NCBI GenBank assembly: GCA_963803295.1
Contig: CAWDMC010000009.1
Location: forward strand, 620,001-684,000
Source of the DNA: CAWDMC01 sp963803295
GTDB taxonomy: Bacteria > Acidobacteriota > Terriglobia > UBA7540
Length of the DNA stretch: 64,000 nt
Reading direction: 5' to 3'
Shown: piece after piece, positions 53,874 through 63,311 of the stretch
Layout of the letters: the number at the start of each line of letters is the position of its first letter
Numbering within the stretch: the stretch's first letter is position 1
Notes under the pieces: generated by a model
Told to the model about the DNA's origin: nothing
Seen by the model: only the letters and a program-made list of their open reading frames with translations
The model's database searches: none
Translations under genes and position numbers: made by a program

Positions 53874-56282
53874 TCAGTTGGCGGCACGAAGACGCCTTAG
53901 CCGGCCGCGGATCTGCTCGGCATCGGGAGCCTTAGGCCAAAGCTGCAAGTAGATTTCGTACTCCTGGCGTGCGCGCGCGGGCTGTCCCGCAGATTCCAAG
54001 GCTACGGCAAGACCTTGGTGGGCCTGGGGATTCTGGGGGCCCAGGCGAACGGCCTCTTCGTACTCGTGCAGGGCTGCTTCGTTGTCCTTGCGGCCGGCGA
54101 GCAGCGCCGCCAAAGTCAAGCGCGCGTCAATATCCTGAGGACGCAGCCTTAAGTATTCCCTGTAGTCGCCGATCGCCTCATAGGACTGCCCGCTAACCTT
54201 CAGACCGTCGGCCAAGGAAAGGCGCGCGTCCGCGAAATCGGGCCGGTTGCGCAGGGCCTCCCGGAACTCTTCCAGTCCCTTCTGAGTCTCACCGGTCTTA
54301 AGCAAAGCCGTGCCGAGGTCGTAGTGCGCTTCAGGCAGGTTGGGCAAAATCGCCAGCGCCGCTTTTGCTTCGTTGACCGCTTCGGCCGTCTTGTTCTCCT
54401 CGATGAGCGCGCTTGCCAGGTTGGCGTGAGCCTGCGCCCAGCCGGGCTTCGAGGCAACGACGGCGCGGAATGTCTGCTCGGCATGAGCCCAGTCACCGGC
54501 TCTCGCTTGGATCAGGCCCAGACGGAACTCAGTTTCGGCATCATTGGGGCTACGCTTCAGGCTCGCCTGGTAAGCTGCCTCTGCGCCCTTGACGTCACCG
54601 CGCTTGGAGAGTGCATCACCGAGTGAGCGCTGCAACTCGGCGGTGTTGTGGGCCAGTTCGGTGGCTTGCTGTGATTCAGCCAGGGCCTCGTCCACGTTAC
54701 CATTATCGCTCAAGGCTTTGGCCAGACGCTCGTGCAGGCTGCCGTCGTTCGGATGCAAGCGCGCCGCCTCGCGATAGTTGAGGACAGCCATGGTGTAGTT
54801 CTTCTCAGATGAGTAGAGGTCTCCCAGCGCGATCAGCGCTTCGGCATAGTCGGGACGTAGCTGCACGGCGCGTTCGAGTTCGTTAGCTGCTTCCTTTTTG
54901 CTGTCCGGCCGCGTCTCCAGGACCATCGCCAAACGGTAGTGCAGCTCCGGGGTCGAGGGATCCATTTTCAAGGCCTGGCGATACTCGCCCAAGGCGTTGT
55001 CGAACTGGCCCGCATTCTCATAGGCATTCGCCAGATGATAGTGCGCATCAGAATCGTTTGGCCGCAGCCGTACCTCTTCGGTGTATTCCTGAATGAAGCC
55101 AGGGACGTCACCGTGCGCCTCCAGGCACTCAGCCAAATTGCGATGATAATCGGCTTCATTGGGAGCAAGTGCGACCGCTTTCCTGAGCTCCGTCACAGCC
55201 TGGTTGATGTCGCCGGTTTTGCGCAGCACCAAGCCGAGTTGTTCATGCACCGCCGCATCATCCGGAGTGACTCCCAAGCACTCGCGCAACTCCGACTCAG
55301 CTGCGGCATGATCTCCCGAGGCCAGATAGGTCGCGGCCAGCTCCTTGTGGGCGATCCGATCCGTCGGGTGCGAATGAATCACTCGCCTGAGCTCGTTGAC
55401 GGCTCCGTTGTAATCGCCGCCTTGACGGAGCGCCAAAGCCAACGCGATTCGGAATTCCGCTTGTTGCGGTTGAAGGCCTACTGCCTGCCGAAACTCCGGG
55501 ATCGCCTTCAGCAACTCGCCTGACGCCATCAAGGCATTGGCATAGGTCACCCGGAGATCGGCGTCTGTCGAGTTCAGGGCAGTGGCAGCGTGGTACTCGC
55601 TGAGCCCCTGTTTGGTTTTGCCTGCCTGGATGAGCGCTGTTCCCAAGCCCGCATGGGCTTCGCCGTTTGATTTGTCGAGCTTGATGGCCTGGCCGTAAGC
55701 GGCGATGGCGCCGGCATCATCCCCAGCCTGAAGCCGTGAAGCGGCCGCGGCCACCAGAATGCCTGAATTATGCGGATCGCCGGCGAGAGCGCGTTGATAT
55801 TCCTGGGCGGCCTCACCAAACTTACGGTCGGCGCTCAGCGCGTCGGCCAAGGCAAGGTGCGCTTGGCTACTGGAAGGATGCAGGAGGATGCCTGCCCTGC
55901 ACTCTTCCACCGCTTTAGCTGTCTGTCCCATCGACTGATAGAGTGCGGCCAGGTTGGCACGAGCATTGGGGAAATCAGGCCTGAGCTTCAACACCAGTCG
56001 GTACTCGTCTGCTGCTTGTGCCACTTGGTCTGCAGCGGCAAAGGTGTTGGCCAATCCGAAATGCGCCTGAGCATCCGACGGTTGAAGGCGGATGGCCCTG
56101 CGGTAGGCGTCTTGTGCTTGCTTCCACTCTCCGTGCCGCGAAAGATCGTTGCCGCGCGTCACCCATTGGCCGGCCGTAACCGGCTCACCCTCGGAAGCGG
56201 TGCCTTGGAGAGGTAGGGATTGGGCCGTGAGCACGGTCGTCCAGCCAAGCAAACATGCCAGAGCCGCCCAACGGACTCTCAT
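53874..56282 (-). CDS. Large secreted TPR-repeat protein
   Basis: About 802 residues from ATG 56282, which gives a signal peptide (MRVRWAALACLLGWTTVLTAQS). The mature protein is almost entirely tetratricopeptide repeats, at about 21 units of 34 residues, many with the pattern AHFGLANTFAAADQ, FPNARANLAALYQ, AHYHLANAYENAGQ. No catalytic domain. The role is probably protein assembly in the periplasm or at the outer membrane. GAGGAG ten bases upstream supports the start, and a longer frame to 56369 would hide the signal peptide. Acidobacteria carry many such proteins. Confidence 0.85.
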   Translation of the reverse strand: MRVRWAALACLLGWTTVLTAQSLPLQGTASEGEPVTAGQWVTRGNDLSRHGEWKQAQDAYRRAIRLQPSDAQAHFGLANTFAAADQVAQAADEYRLVLKLRPDFPNARANLAALYQSMGQTAKAVEECRAGILLHPSSSQAHLALADALSADRKFGEAAQEYQRALAGDPHNSGILVAAAASRLQAGDDAGAIAAYGQAIKLDKSNGEAHAGLGTALIQAGKTKQGLSEYHAATALNSTDADLRVTYANALMASGELLKAIPEFRQAVGLQPQQAEFRIALALALRQGGDYNGAVNELRRVIHSHPTDRIAHKELAATYLASGDHAAAESELRECLGVTPDDAAVHEQLGLVLRKTGDINQAVTELRKAVALAPNEADYHRNLAECLEAHGDVPGFIQEYTEEVRLRPNDSDAHYHLANAYENAGQFDNALGEYRQALKMDPSTPELHYRLAMVLETRPDSKKEAANELERAVQLRPDYAEALIALGDLYSSEKNYTMAVLNYREAARLHPNDGSLHERLAKALSDNGNVDEALAESQQATELAHNTAELQRSLGDALSKRGDVKGAEAAYQASLKRSPNDAETEFRLGLIQARAGDWAHAEQTFRAVVASKPGWAQAHANLASALIEENKTAEAVNEAKAALAILPNLPEAHYDLGTALLKTGETQKGLEEFREALRNRPDFADARLSLADGLKVSGQSYEAIGDYREYLRLRPQDIDARLTLAALLAGRKDNEAALHEYEEAVRLGPQNPQAHQGLAVALESAGQPARARQEYEIYLQLWPKAPDAEQIRGRLRRLRAAN

Positions 56283-56505
56283 TGCGGTCAAGCTCCTCGT
56301 CTCCTCAGAGACCTTACATAAGCTAGGATACACCAAGCGGGCCAGCCGGGCGACGGCAGCGACGGGCACTTACAGTTTAGACGCACCGCGTTAGGATTCT
56401 GTTGGAGTCCCATCCACCCTGTTGGTTCTCGCGCGGGAGGACGTCCAGAAATTGCGCCCGCATCGCCCGAAGTAATCGAGCAACCTGTCAAGCAATTTAA
56501 AAATG

Positions 56506-57205
56506 TTACTTTCGGGTGATTCGTCCTGCAACGCGAAATGTTACCCGTCGTCGTCGTGGTTTTTCCTTTCTTCTTGTCTTGGCAGTTGTCTTGGTTCTTG
56601 TCTTTTTCTCAGCGCGCCTTGTGCGCGCGCCTGTGATTTTGTTTTTCTCTGAAGGTGCCGCGAGTTTCTGAGAAACAGCCGAGACCGCAGGCTTCTCTGC
56701 CACCACGCTGGTGCTCCGTTGGAAAATCCGTTCCCGCTTGCTCTGAATCGTCTGGGAGAGTTGAAAGGGGTCGAGCGTCTGGCGTAGCCGGCGAAGTTCG
56801 GCCACCCGTTCTGGGTCCACCCCTGACGAGGCCGCCACTCGCTGAAAAGGGGTCTGGGGTGCTTCGTAGTGCCGCCGCAAGCGCGAGCCGATCCGCTCCT
56901 TGCGGCTCAGTTTCACCGAGGGCAGGAAGAGGTTCTGAAACAATCGCAGCTCACCCCGGTAAAGCTCGTCCATGGCGGCCCGTGCCGCTTCCGTCTCGTA
57001 ACGCACGTAGCCCAGCAAGCGCCGTACATGCGTCCAGTTCTTCTGCTCGATGTGGGCGTTGTCGTCTTTCTTATAGGGCCGCCCACGGGTGAATTGAATG
57101 TCGTGGGCCTGGCAGTAAGCCCAGAGGTGAGCATTGATGAACTCCGAGCCGTTGTCGGAATCGATGCCCCGCAAGGGAAAAGGCAAAGCCTGGCGGACCG
57201 CTTCC
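56506..57205 (-). CDS. IS transposase, C-terminal half (frameshifted)
   Basis: This half begins at LEAVRQALPFPLRGIDSDNGSEFI, so the second catalytic Asp lies in GIDSDNGSEF and the Glu in NAHIEQKNW, with YKKDDN just before. The C-terminus LRLFQNLFLPSVKLSRKERIGSR and a long basic tail (RRAEKKTRTKTTAKTRRKEK) follow. It has an rve-type integrase core (IS481/ISNCY-like). It is out of frame with the N-terminal half because one base is missing near 57206. Confidence 0.8.
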
Positions 57206-57857
57206 AGGCGGCTCGCACGCCTTCCTGGCTCTTGCCCAGCACCGCTCGGCTTTCCGTCCAGCCCGTGTGAATGTCAGTCACGTTCAGCGAGTAGCAGTAG
57301 TCGCCCGCCGCCGAATTGCCCGAGTGGGAGACCAGATCGATTTCCGTGAACCCCGGCCTCTTCACGTCCCACTGATCCGTCTTCACGGGGATGTGGTGCT
57401 TCAATAAGCTCCCCGGCTTGGTGCGGCCATAAATCCTTTGCCGCAGCTTCCGCTTCTCCGAACCCAGCCGGTAGTCGATGGAGCGGGGGCTGATCTGAAG
57501 CAGCTGCTTTTCCAACTCCGGCGTCAGCCGGAAGCGGCGGCGAATCCAAGGCATCCACTCCGGCAGCAGGGCTTTCAGCCGTACTGACCAGGGATAATCG
57601 GCCGCCTCCCAGACCGCCTTCAAGATCGAGACCAGCCGTGGGCCATAGGTCACCCCCCGGCGCCGTCGTTGGGAAACCGGCCGGGCGGCAGGCGGCGAAC
57701 CATTCAGCAAACGAATCGCGTGCTTGCGATGATAACGGCAGTTGGCGCAAAACTCGTCCAGGATGCGCTGCCTTTCCGCCCGACTAGCTCGTTGGTAACG
57801 AGGATAAACTTGTTGCCAATATTCTCTTCTCGAAAGTCGACTCATGAGGTTACCCGT
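57190..57857 (-). CDS. IS transposase, N-terminal half
   Basis: Starts near MDTGNLMSRLSRREYWQQVY (57857) or upstream at 57881. It holds a helix-turn-helix region (SRAERQRILDEFCANCRYHRKHAIRLL) and the first catalytic Asp in FTEIDLVSHSGNSA, followed by SLNVTDIHTGWTESRAVLGKSQEGVRAA. The frame then changes, so a full-length transposase of about 450 residues is not made as the sequence stands. The break is one base; the element could move if the shift is an error. Confidence 0.8.
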
Positions 57858-57975
57858 ATCCATGACGGGTAACATTCTCAAATTGCGCGACGATAGCCCA
57901 CTGGTAACATTTTAGCTTGCGCGATACGAGCACTTGCTACTTGTCCATCTTTTCGATATAGTGCGCGCGTCGTAA

Positions 57976-58134
57976 ATGGATCCCTCCCCGGATTCTCCTC
58001 CTTCTCACGAGTTTCCAGACGATGAGGGCGAGAGGCCGGAGTGGGCGACCTGGGTCAATGGCGACCAGTTCGGGGTACAGCCGATTGTCACCCTGCTCCG
58101 ACCGGCCCCTCGCACGGCCCGCCAGCCCATATAG
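57976..58134 (+). CDS. Possible 52-residue unknown protein
   Basis: ATG 57976 to TAG 58134. The sequence is acidic at first (PDDEGERPEWATWV) and then neutral (GDQFGVQPIVTLLRPAPR). Low-complexity character is absent and codon use looks ordinary, but no clear ribosome site precedes it. It ends 15 bases before the lipoprotein start on the same strand, so it could be an upstream gene or a remnant cut by the insertion sequence. Confidence 0.3.
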   Translation: MDPSPDSPPSHEFPDDEGERPEWATWVNGDQFGVQPIVTLLRPAPRTARQPI

Positions 58135-58148
58135 AATTGGGGGTAGTC

Positions 58149-59141
58149 ATGAAAACCCGTCTTGTTTCGCCTTCAGGTGAGCCTGCCGCAGCCGGTATCG
58201 TCCGCGCAAGCCAGCTAGTCCGCCGCAAGACTGTTACTTCCCGAAAGCACTGTTACACGGCCTACACAATTTTCCCCTTGCTGATCGTAATCGCCGTAGT
58301 GATAAGTTGCTCTCCGCCCGTGGAGAAGCCCCGAGGTGCGGCCGCGATCTACGACAATGGCAAGGAGACCTTCGCCAAGGGACGCTATGACAAGGCTCTG
58401 GAGATCTTGGATGATCTGAACAACGCCGATCCACCCAACGCTTATACGGACCGCGCTCGCATCCTGAGCGCTATCATCTTGAGCGGTGAAGTGAATGGCT
58501 ACAAAGCGGTTACTGACTCTTACGCCAAGGGCGCTGCGAAGACTAAAGATCCCAAGGACAAGGTGGAGTTCAGCCGCCAGCGAACTGACAATATCCTGCG
58601 CTGCTCGAAGCTGGCGCTCGGATTGGGGCAAGTAACCATGCAATTGACCAAAGGCGGCGCGCTTCCCAAGGAGCTTGTTCTGGAAGCTCCTTACCCAACC
58701 ATAGAAGCGCCCGTCTCAATGCCCGTTCTCAACAAGGTGAGGGACGGTTTGAAGATCGGACAGGATGACGAAGAACAGGTGGAGCTCGATGCACCCAGAG
58801 TCGGAGTTGCAGACTCGCTCGCCGAGGCGTTGCGTACTGACCGGGATAAGGCAAAGGCCAAGATGAATGCGGGTCCGGTGAATCTCGACAAAGGTGATTT
58901 CGCTCTATACCTGACCAACGCCGTCCTCACGGCGGCTGCCATGTACGACCCGATGCACGGCAACGATCCAGCGAAATTCAAGACGCTGGCTGACATCGCC
59001 AGCGGCTCGATGAATATAGCCGCAACCTCTCTGGGATCGGACTCCGATCCAACCAAGGCTAAGCGCCTCAAGAGTGTGCAAGCCCAACTCAAAGACAGCG
59101 ACAAAACCCTGAAGAACTGGATGACGCTGCTGCGCCGGTGA
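58149..59141 (+). CDS. Unknown putative lipoprotein
   Basis: 330 residues. A hydrophobic segment (TIFPLLIVIAVVISCS, about 42-57) ends in a lipobox-like VISC, after a long basic N-terminus of 40 residues. The following part has a TPR-like helix pair (ETFAKGRYDKALEILDDLNNADP), then helical segments with no recognised domain. The export signal is atypically far from the start, so an internal start such as a codon near residue 30 is possible. It is one of two lipoprotein-like genes here. Confidence 0.55.
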   Translation: MKTRLVSPSGEPAAAGIVRASQLVRRKTVTSRKHCYTAYTIFPLLIVIAVVISCSPPVEKPRGAAAIYDNGKETFAKGRYDKALEILDDLNNADPPNAYTDRARILSAIILSGEVNGYKAVTDSYAKGAAKTKDPKDKVEFSRQRTDNILRCSKLALGLGQVTMQLTKGGALPKELVLEAPYPTIEAPVSMPVLNKVRDGLKIGQDDEEQVELDAPRVGVADSLAEALRTDRDKAKAKMNAGPVNLDKGDFALYLTNAVLTAAAMYDPMHGNDPAKFKTLADIASGSMNIAATSLGSDSDPTKAKRLKSVQAQLKDSDKTLKNWMTLLRR

Positions 59142-59349
59142 ATCCGGCAGGACGACCCCGAAGTCGATGGCTGATCGTTCGACTCATGGTTACTCATTGC
59201 AGCAGGACCCACAAGCACGTGCAGGTTAGAATGGCTATTGGATCCGAGGTTTAGAAGCGACTTGGATGTTGAGTCCTTGATAGTCCGGGGCCGCTGAAAA
59301 GACTCCGCTCAGCGGCTTTCCGTCCTCCGATTAGCCCCGATAACTCATA

Positions 59350-59778
59350 CTAGTGGCTTGGTCGCGGGGCCGGGATTGTGGGCTGGTCCTTCGGTTGTGG
59401 CCCGTCAGTATGACTACCTCCTCCAGAGTCGTGTGGACCAGTGCCGGCGGGCGTTCCGCTCATGCCTAATAGGGTGCTCGACTGCACTATCCAGCCAGCC
59501 GCACCACCTTCTGTATCCTGTGAGCGCCGGAGTTGGTAGCGGACCACGACATAAGTGTTCTGCACCTGCTTGCTCACATAACGGACGTCGGCGACAGCCG
59601 TGTCGCCGCCGAACTTCACTTCTTCCAGCTCCATATTCATATTTCCCATCATCAGGCCAGGTTGCTGGTCGAGGTGCTTTTGGATCGCTTGCCGTATCCC
59701 TTCCTTGGAGTCGGATCGGTGGCAAGCACCGCCGAACAGGACCGTTGTCGCGAGCGTGCACAGGATGACGTAGCGCAT
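59350..59778 (-). CDS. Small unknown lipoprotein
   Basis: 142 residues from ATG 59778. The N-terminus MRYVILCTLATTVLFGGACHRS is a lipoprotein signal with Cys after GGA. The body has one small alpha-beta domain (KEGIRQAIQKHLDQQPGLM, EEVKFGGDTAVADVRYVSKQ, TYVVVRYQLRR) and a Gly/Pro/His-rich tail. GGAGG lies ten bases upstream. No family is recognised. A longer frame to 60105 is rejected because it would bury the signal. Confidence 0.6.
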   Translation of the reverse strand: MRYVILCTLATTVLFGGACHRSDSKEGIRQAIQKHLDQQPGLMMGNMNMELEEVKFGGDTAVADVRYVSKQVQNTYVVVRYQLRRSQDTEGGAAGWIVQSSTLLGMSGTPAGTGPHDSGGGSHTDGPQPKDQPTIPAPRPSH

Positions 59779-60104
59779 GAAATGAAGACCTCCGGACCGT
59801 CTACGGTAACCGGGCACGCAGCACAATGCAAGACTGATACCCTCGTTTCCATGAGTGCGATCGAGACTCTTGAAGCAGATCGCAATGATCGGAAGGTGCA
59901 CAGTTTGGTTCAGGGCTGACCACCGAATTGAAGAAACCAACCCACGATGTTGTTGAAAACAAGTCGGCTGGGTTGGCTGACCGGTTCTGCTTTCGCTACC
60001 CTTCGGGAATCTGATAACTTGGAACATCTCCGGCTGCCCGGTGTTAGCGCCGCAGCGAATACACGCAGTCAGTTGGCTTCTATGACAAAGGATTGGTAAC
60101 CACA
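59779..60104. other. Divergent gap before serS
   Basis: No gene seen. It should hold the promoters of the lipoprotein gene and of serS, but no clear box pair was picked out. Confidence 0.35.
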
Positions 60105-61394
60105 ATGCTGGATCTTCGCTTTGTACGTGAAAACCTAGAGTTAGTAAAGCAGAAGCTGGCCGATCGAAGTTTGCCGGATATTCTGGCGGATTTCGAGGAA
60201 CTCGACCGCGAGCGGCGCAAGTATCTTTTGGAAGCGGAAGCCCTAAAAGCGAGACGCAACAAGGTTACCGACGAGATCGCCACACTCAAGAAGAACAAAC
60301 AGGACGCATCAGCACCGATTGCCGAAATGAGGCAGGCGGGCGCTCGCATCAGCGAGCTTGACGAGAAGACAAAGGGGTACGACGACCGCCTGCGTGAACT
60401 GCTACTGAATGTACCAAACATCCCGCACTCGACCGTGCCCGTGGGACGCACCGAGGCCGACAACGCGGAAATTCGCCGCTGGGGCACACCTCGGCGATTT
60501 GAATTCGAGCCTAAAGCCCATTGGGATCTTGGGCCTGAGCTGGGTATTCTCGATTTCGAGCGCGCCGCCAAGATCACCGGCGCTCGCTTCGCCGTGTATC
60601 GTGGCGTGGGCGCGAGACTCGAGCGGGCCCTGGCCAACTTTATGCTCGACCTGCACACGCGGGAGCACGGCTACACCGAGATCCTGCCGCCGTTTGTGGT
60701 GAACTCTGCCAGCCTTTTTGGCACTGGCCAGCTTCCCAAGTTCGCCCAGGACTTGTTCAAACTGGAGGGGACAGACTATTGGCTCATTCCCACCGCGGAG
60801 GTGCCGGTGACGAACTTGTATGACGGTGAGGTCCTGGAGGCCGAGCAACTTCCTGTCAAGCACTGTGCCTGGACGGCCTGCTTTCGCAGCGAGGCGGGAT
60901 CCTACGGCAAGGACACGCGCGGTATCATCCGGCAGCACCAGTTCCAGAAAGTGGAGCTGGTGAAATTTGTTCTGCCGGAGCGCTCCTACAACGAGCTGGA
61001 AAAGCTGACCGCAGATGCCGAAGCCGTCTTGCAGCGTCTGGATCTGCCTTATCGCGTGGTGGCCCTCTCCACCGGAGACCTCGGCTTCAGCTCGGCAAAA
61101 ACCTATGACCTTGAGGTTTGGCTGCCCTCCAGTCTATCGTATCGGGAAATCTCGTCTTGTTCGAATTTCGAGGATTTTCAGGCCCGCCGGGCAAATTTGC
61201 GTTTTCGCCGCGGCAGGTCAGGAAAGACCGAGCTACTGCACACACTGAATGGCAGCGGACTGGCGGTGGGAAGAACCTGGGTGGCCGTGATCGAGAATTA
61301 CCAGCAGGCCGACGGCTCTGTCACGATACCCGAAGCACTGCGACCGTATATGGATGGACAAGTGATGATTAAACCGGTTGCCAGTGATAAATAG
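60105..61394 (+). CDS. serS: Seryl-tRNA synthetase
   Basis: 429 residues. [21 protein letters not shown] begins the N-terminal tRNA-binding coiled coil (about 1-105). The class II core has [15 protein letters not shown] [25 protein letters not shown], motif 2 [29 protein letters not shown] and motif 3 [23 protein letters not shown]. The serine site residues are in [13 protein letters not shown]. Start ATG 60105 is preferred over an upstream ATG that adds four residues. Complete and in a housekeeping setting with lipA. Confidence 0.95.
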   Translation: MLDLRFVRENLELVKQKLADRSLPDILADFEELDRERRKYLLEAEALKARRNKVTDEIATLKKNKQDASAPIAEMRQAGARISELDEKTKGYDDRLRELLLNVPNIPHSTVPVGRTEADNAEIRRWGTPRRFEFEPKAHWDLGPELGILDFERAAKITGARFAVYRGVGARLERALANFMLDLHTREHGYTEILPPFVVNSASLFGTGQLPKFAQDLFKLEGTDYWLIPTAEVPVTNLYDGEVLEAEQLPVKHCAWTACFRSEAGSYGKDTRGIIRQHQFQKVELVKFVLPERSYNELEKLTADAEAVLQRLDLPYRVVALSTGDLGFSSAKTYDLEVWLPSSLSYREISSCSNFEDFQARRANLRFRRGRSGKTELLHTLNGSGLAVGRTWVAVIENYQQADGSVTIPEALRPYMDGQVMIKPVASDK

Positions 61395-61411
61395 CGGATG
61401 CCGATGAATCT

Positions 61412-62221
61412 TCAGTCGTATTTTTCGTAACTGAGTGCCTCTTCTGGATGACCCATGTCCCGCAACTGTTCGCACACGTCGTTAACCATTCGCTTCAATC
61501 CGCAGATATAGGCGTGCAGACCTTGCTTTCGCTTAAGATAGCGGGCAATCAGCTTCTCGACGTAACCCGTGTGTCCAGTCCAGCCCGCGCGAGCGCGGCT
61601 CAGAGTGGGAATGAAGCGCAATGCCGGATTATCCCGCTGCATGTGTTCAAACTCATCGCGGTAAAGAATGTCCGGCCCATCACGAACGCCGTACAACAGC
61701 CACACTTCTCCAGCACTTCCGATTGTGGCTTGCAGGGGAGGCTGCTGATAAATGTACTGCAGCATGGAGCGAATCGGCGAAATCCCGGTGCCCACGGCCA
61801 CAAACACCGACACCGGATCGAGCGGCTGGCGCAAACCGAAGTCTCCGAATGGACCGGTAAACTCGATAAAGTCACCCGGTTGCAGATGGAAAAGATACGG
61901 CGATACGAGCCCGCTTGGAATAATATTGAGGCACAGGTCAAAGCGGTTGTCGTGATGCGGAGAAGATGCCACCGAGTATGACCGGGTGCATAGCCTACCC
62001 TCGATCTCCACTTCCATCGAGATATACTGCCCGGGCAAGTAGTCAAACAGATCGTCATTCCGGGTTTCGAACTCGAAATGTTTGGTACGATCGTTGAGGT
62101 ACCAGGAGTTCCGCAAATAGGCCCGGTGAAGGCGTGGTTCCGGTAGCAAAGCCTGGTCTTGAGATGACTTGGCTTCCTGACCTCGGGGGTCCTCGGAAAA
62201 CTGTGGGACTCCAATACTCAT
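61412..62221 (-). CDS. Ferredoxin-NADP reductase-like flavoprotein
   Basis: 269 residues. FAD domain with LPGQYISMEVEIEGR and RSYSVASSP (RxYS motif), and a NAD(P) domain with VAVGTGISPIRSMLQYI and GPDILYRDEF. The C-terminal end is YICGLKRMVNDVCEQLRDMG and then EKYD. It carries electrons between NAD(P)H and ferredoxin or a similar carrier. Start ATG 62221 has GGAAGG a few bases upstream, and a GTG four codons earlier is less likely. Convergent with serS and divergent from lipA. Confidence 0.85.
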   Translation of the reverse strand: MSIGVPQFSEDPRGQEAKSSQDQALLPEPRLHRAYLRNSWYLNDRTKHFEFETRNDDLFDYLPGQYISMEVEIEGRLCTRSYSVASSPHHDNRFDLCLNIIPSGLVSPYLFHLQPGDFIEFTGPFGDFGLRQPLDPVSVFVAVGTGISPIRSMLQYIYQQPPLQATIGSAGEVWLLYGVRDGPDILYRDEFEHMQRDNPALRFIPTLSRARAGWTGHTGYVEKLIARYLKRKQGLHAYICGLKRMVNDVCEQLRDMGHPEEALSYEKYD

Positions 62222-62371
62222 GAACCTTCCCACTAAGCGCTCATCCTCACCATGAGGACTACGGATCGCGACCTTTCATTTTAGCGCGGAATCATGGTCT
62301 CCCGCATCTTATGCTTATTTGATACTCACTGGGCGTTGCGCGTTTCGCGCTCCAAAGGGTACACTCATAAG

Positions 62372-63271
62372 GTGAACATAGAACTCGTCCAGATCCAGTC
62401 TCCTCCGACGCGAATGTCGAGGCACCCGGAGTGGCTAAAGGTGCGGCTGCCCGCGGGCGAGAACTATCTTGAGATTAAGGACATGATGCGTGGGCACGGG
62501 CTCCACACGGTCTGCGAAAGCGCCCGTTGCCCTAACATCGGTGAGTGCTGGCATCACCGGACGGCCACCTTCATGATCCTGGGCGATGTGTGTACCCGCC
62601 GATGCGCGTTCTGCGCCGTCCCCAAGGGTAAACCGCTGGCCGTAGACTGGGACGAACCCGAAAAGGTGGCAGGCGTCGCCGCCTCCATGGGGTTAAGGTA
62701 CATTGTGGTAACTTCGGTCGATCGCGACGACTTGAAGGACGGCGGCTCCACCATATTCGCACGTACCATCGAGGCCCTGCGACGCCGGATTCCGGGTTGC
62801 CGGGTGGAAGTTCTAATTCCTGACTTTCGCGGCTCGGAAGAGGCGCTGAAAATCATACTGGAAGCGCGGCCCGACGTGCTCAATCACAATACAGAAACCG
62901 TGCCGCGTCTTTATGGCGTGGCGCGGCGCGGCGCCAAGTACGATCAAAGTCTGCGGCTATTGGCCCGCTCGCGCGAGCTCGCTCCTGCCATCCCGACCAA
63001 ATCGGGTTTGATGGTGGGCCTCGGTGAAACCTTCGACGAACTCTTGGCCGTTCTCCGTGACTTTTCCCAAGTTGGGCTGGACATAGCAACCATTGGCCAA
63101 TACCTGCGTCCCACCCGCGACCACCTTCCGGTTTCCCGTTTCTACACTCCGGACGAGTTCACAATCCTGAAGCGGGAAGGCGAACTCCTCGGCATCCGCC
63201 ACGTCCAGTCAGGCCCCCTCGTCCGCAGTTCCTATCATGCACACGAGCAAAGCGCATCTGTGATCGGCTGA
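62372..63271 (+). CDS. lipA: Lipoyl synthase
   Basis: About 299 residues. Radical SAM enzyme that inserts two sulfurs into octanoyl chains on lipoyl domains. The auxiliary cluster cysteines are in CESARCPNIGEC, the SAM cluster in CTRRCAFC, and the C-terminal RSSYHAH motif, with Ser that binds the auxiliary cluster, is intact. TSVDRDDLKDGG, NHNTETVPRLY and TKSGLMVGLGET are conserved. The start is uncertain: GTG 62372 or ATG 62414; the first has a weak ribosome site and adds 14 residues. Confidence 0.93.
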   Translation: MNIELVQIQSPPTRMSRHPEWLKVRLPAGENYLEIKDMMRGHGLHTVCESARCPNIGECWHHRTATFMILGDVCTRRCAFCAVPKGKPLAVDWDEPEKVAGVAASMGLRYIVVTSVDRDDLKDGGSTIFARTIEALRRRIPGCRVEVLIPDFRGSEEALKIILEARPDVLNHNTETVPRLYGVARRGAKYDQSLRLLARSRELAPAIPTKSGLMVGLGETFDELLAVLRDFSQVGLDIATIGQYLRPTRDHLPVSRFYTPDEFTILKREGELLGIRHVQSGPLVRSSYHAHEQSASVIG

Positions 63272-63311
63272 TTCCGTATTTCATTTGCCCGATGGGCTGG
63301 TGCCTGCTCGC

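Larger units (their letters stand above)
56497..57914. mobile_element. Insertion sequence with doubled ATGTTAC end repeats
   Basis: A DDE transposase gene is flanked by inverted ends. Left outer TTAAAAATGTTAC (from 56497) matches the right outer end GTAACATTTTAG (57904-57915, reversed). Subterminal copies ATGTTACCCGTC (left, 56539-56550) and GACGGGTAACAT (right, 57864-57875) form a second inverted pair. Target duplication was not determined. The element lies in a gap between the TPR gene and a lipoprotein gene and breaks nothing visible. Confidence 0.75.

Noticed and set aside
57190..57215. Programmed frameshift in the transposase
   Set aside because: No slippery heptamer or downstream stimulator at the break, and many unrelated genes here show the same type of one-base loss.
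59350..60105. Long minus-strand frame as a 251-residue protein
   Set aside because: The first 109 residues look noncoding, while a lipoprotein signal and ribosome site support a start at 59778.
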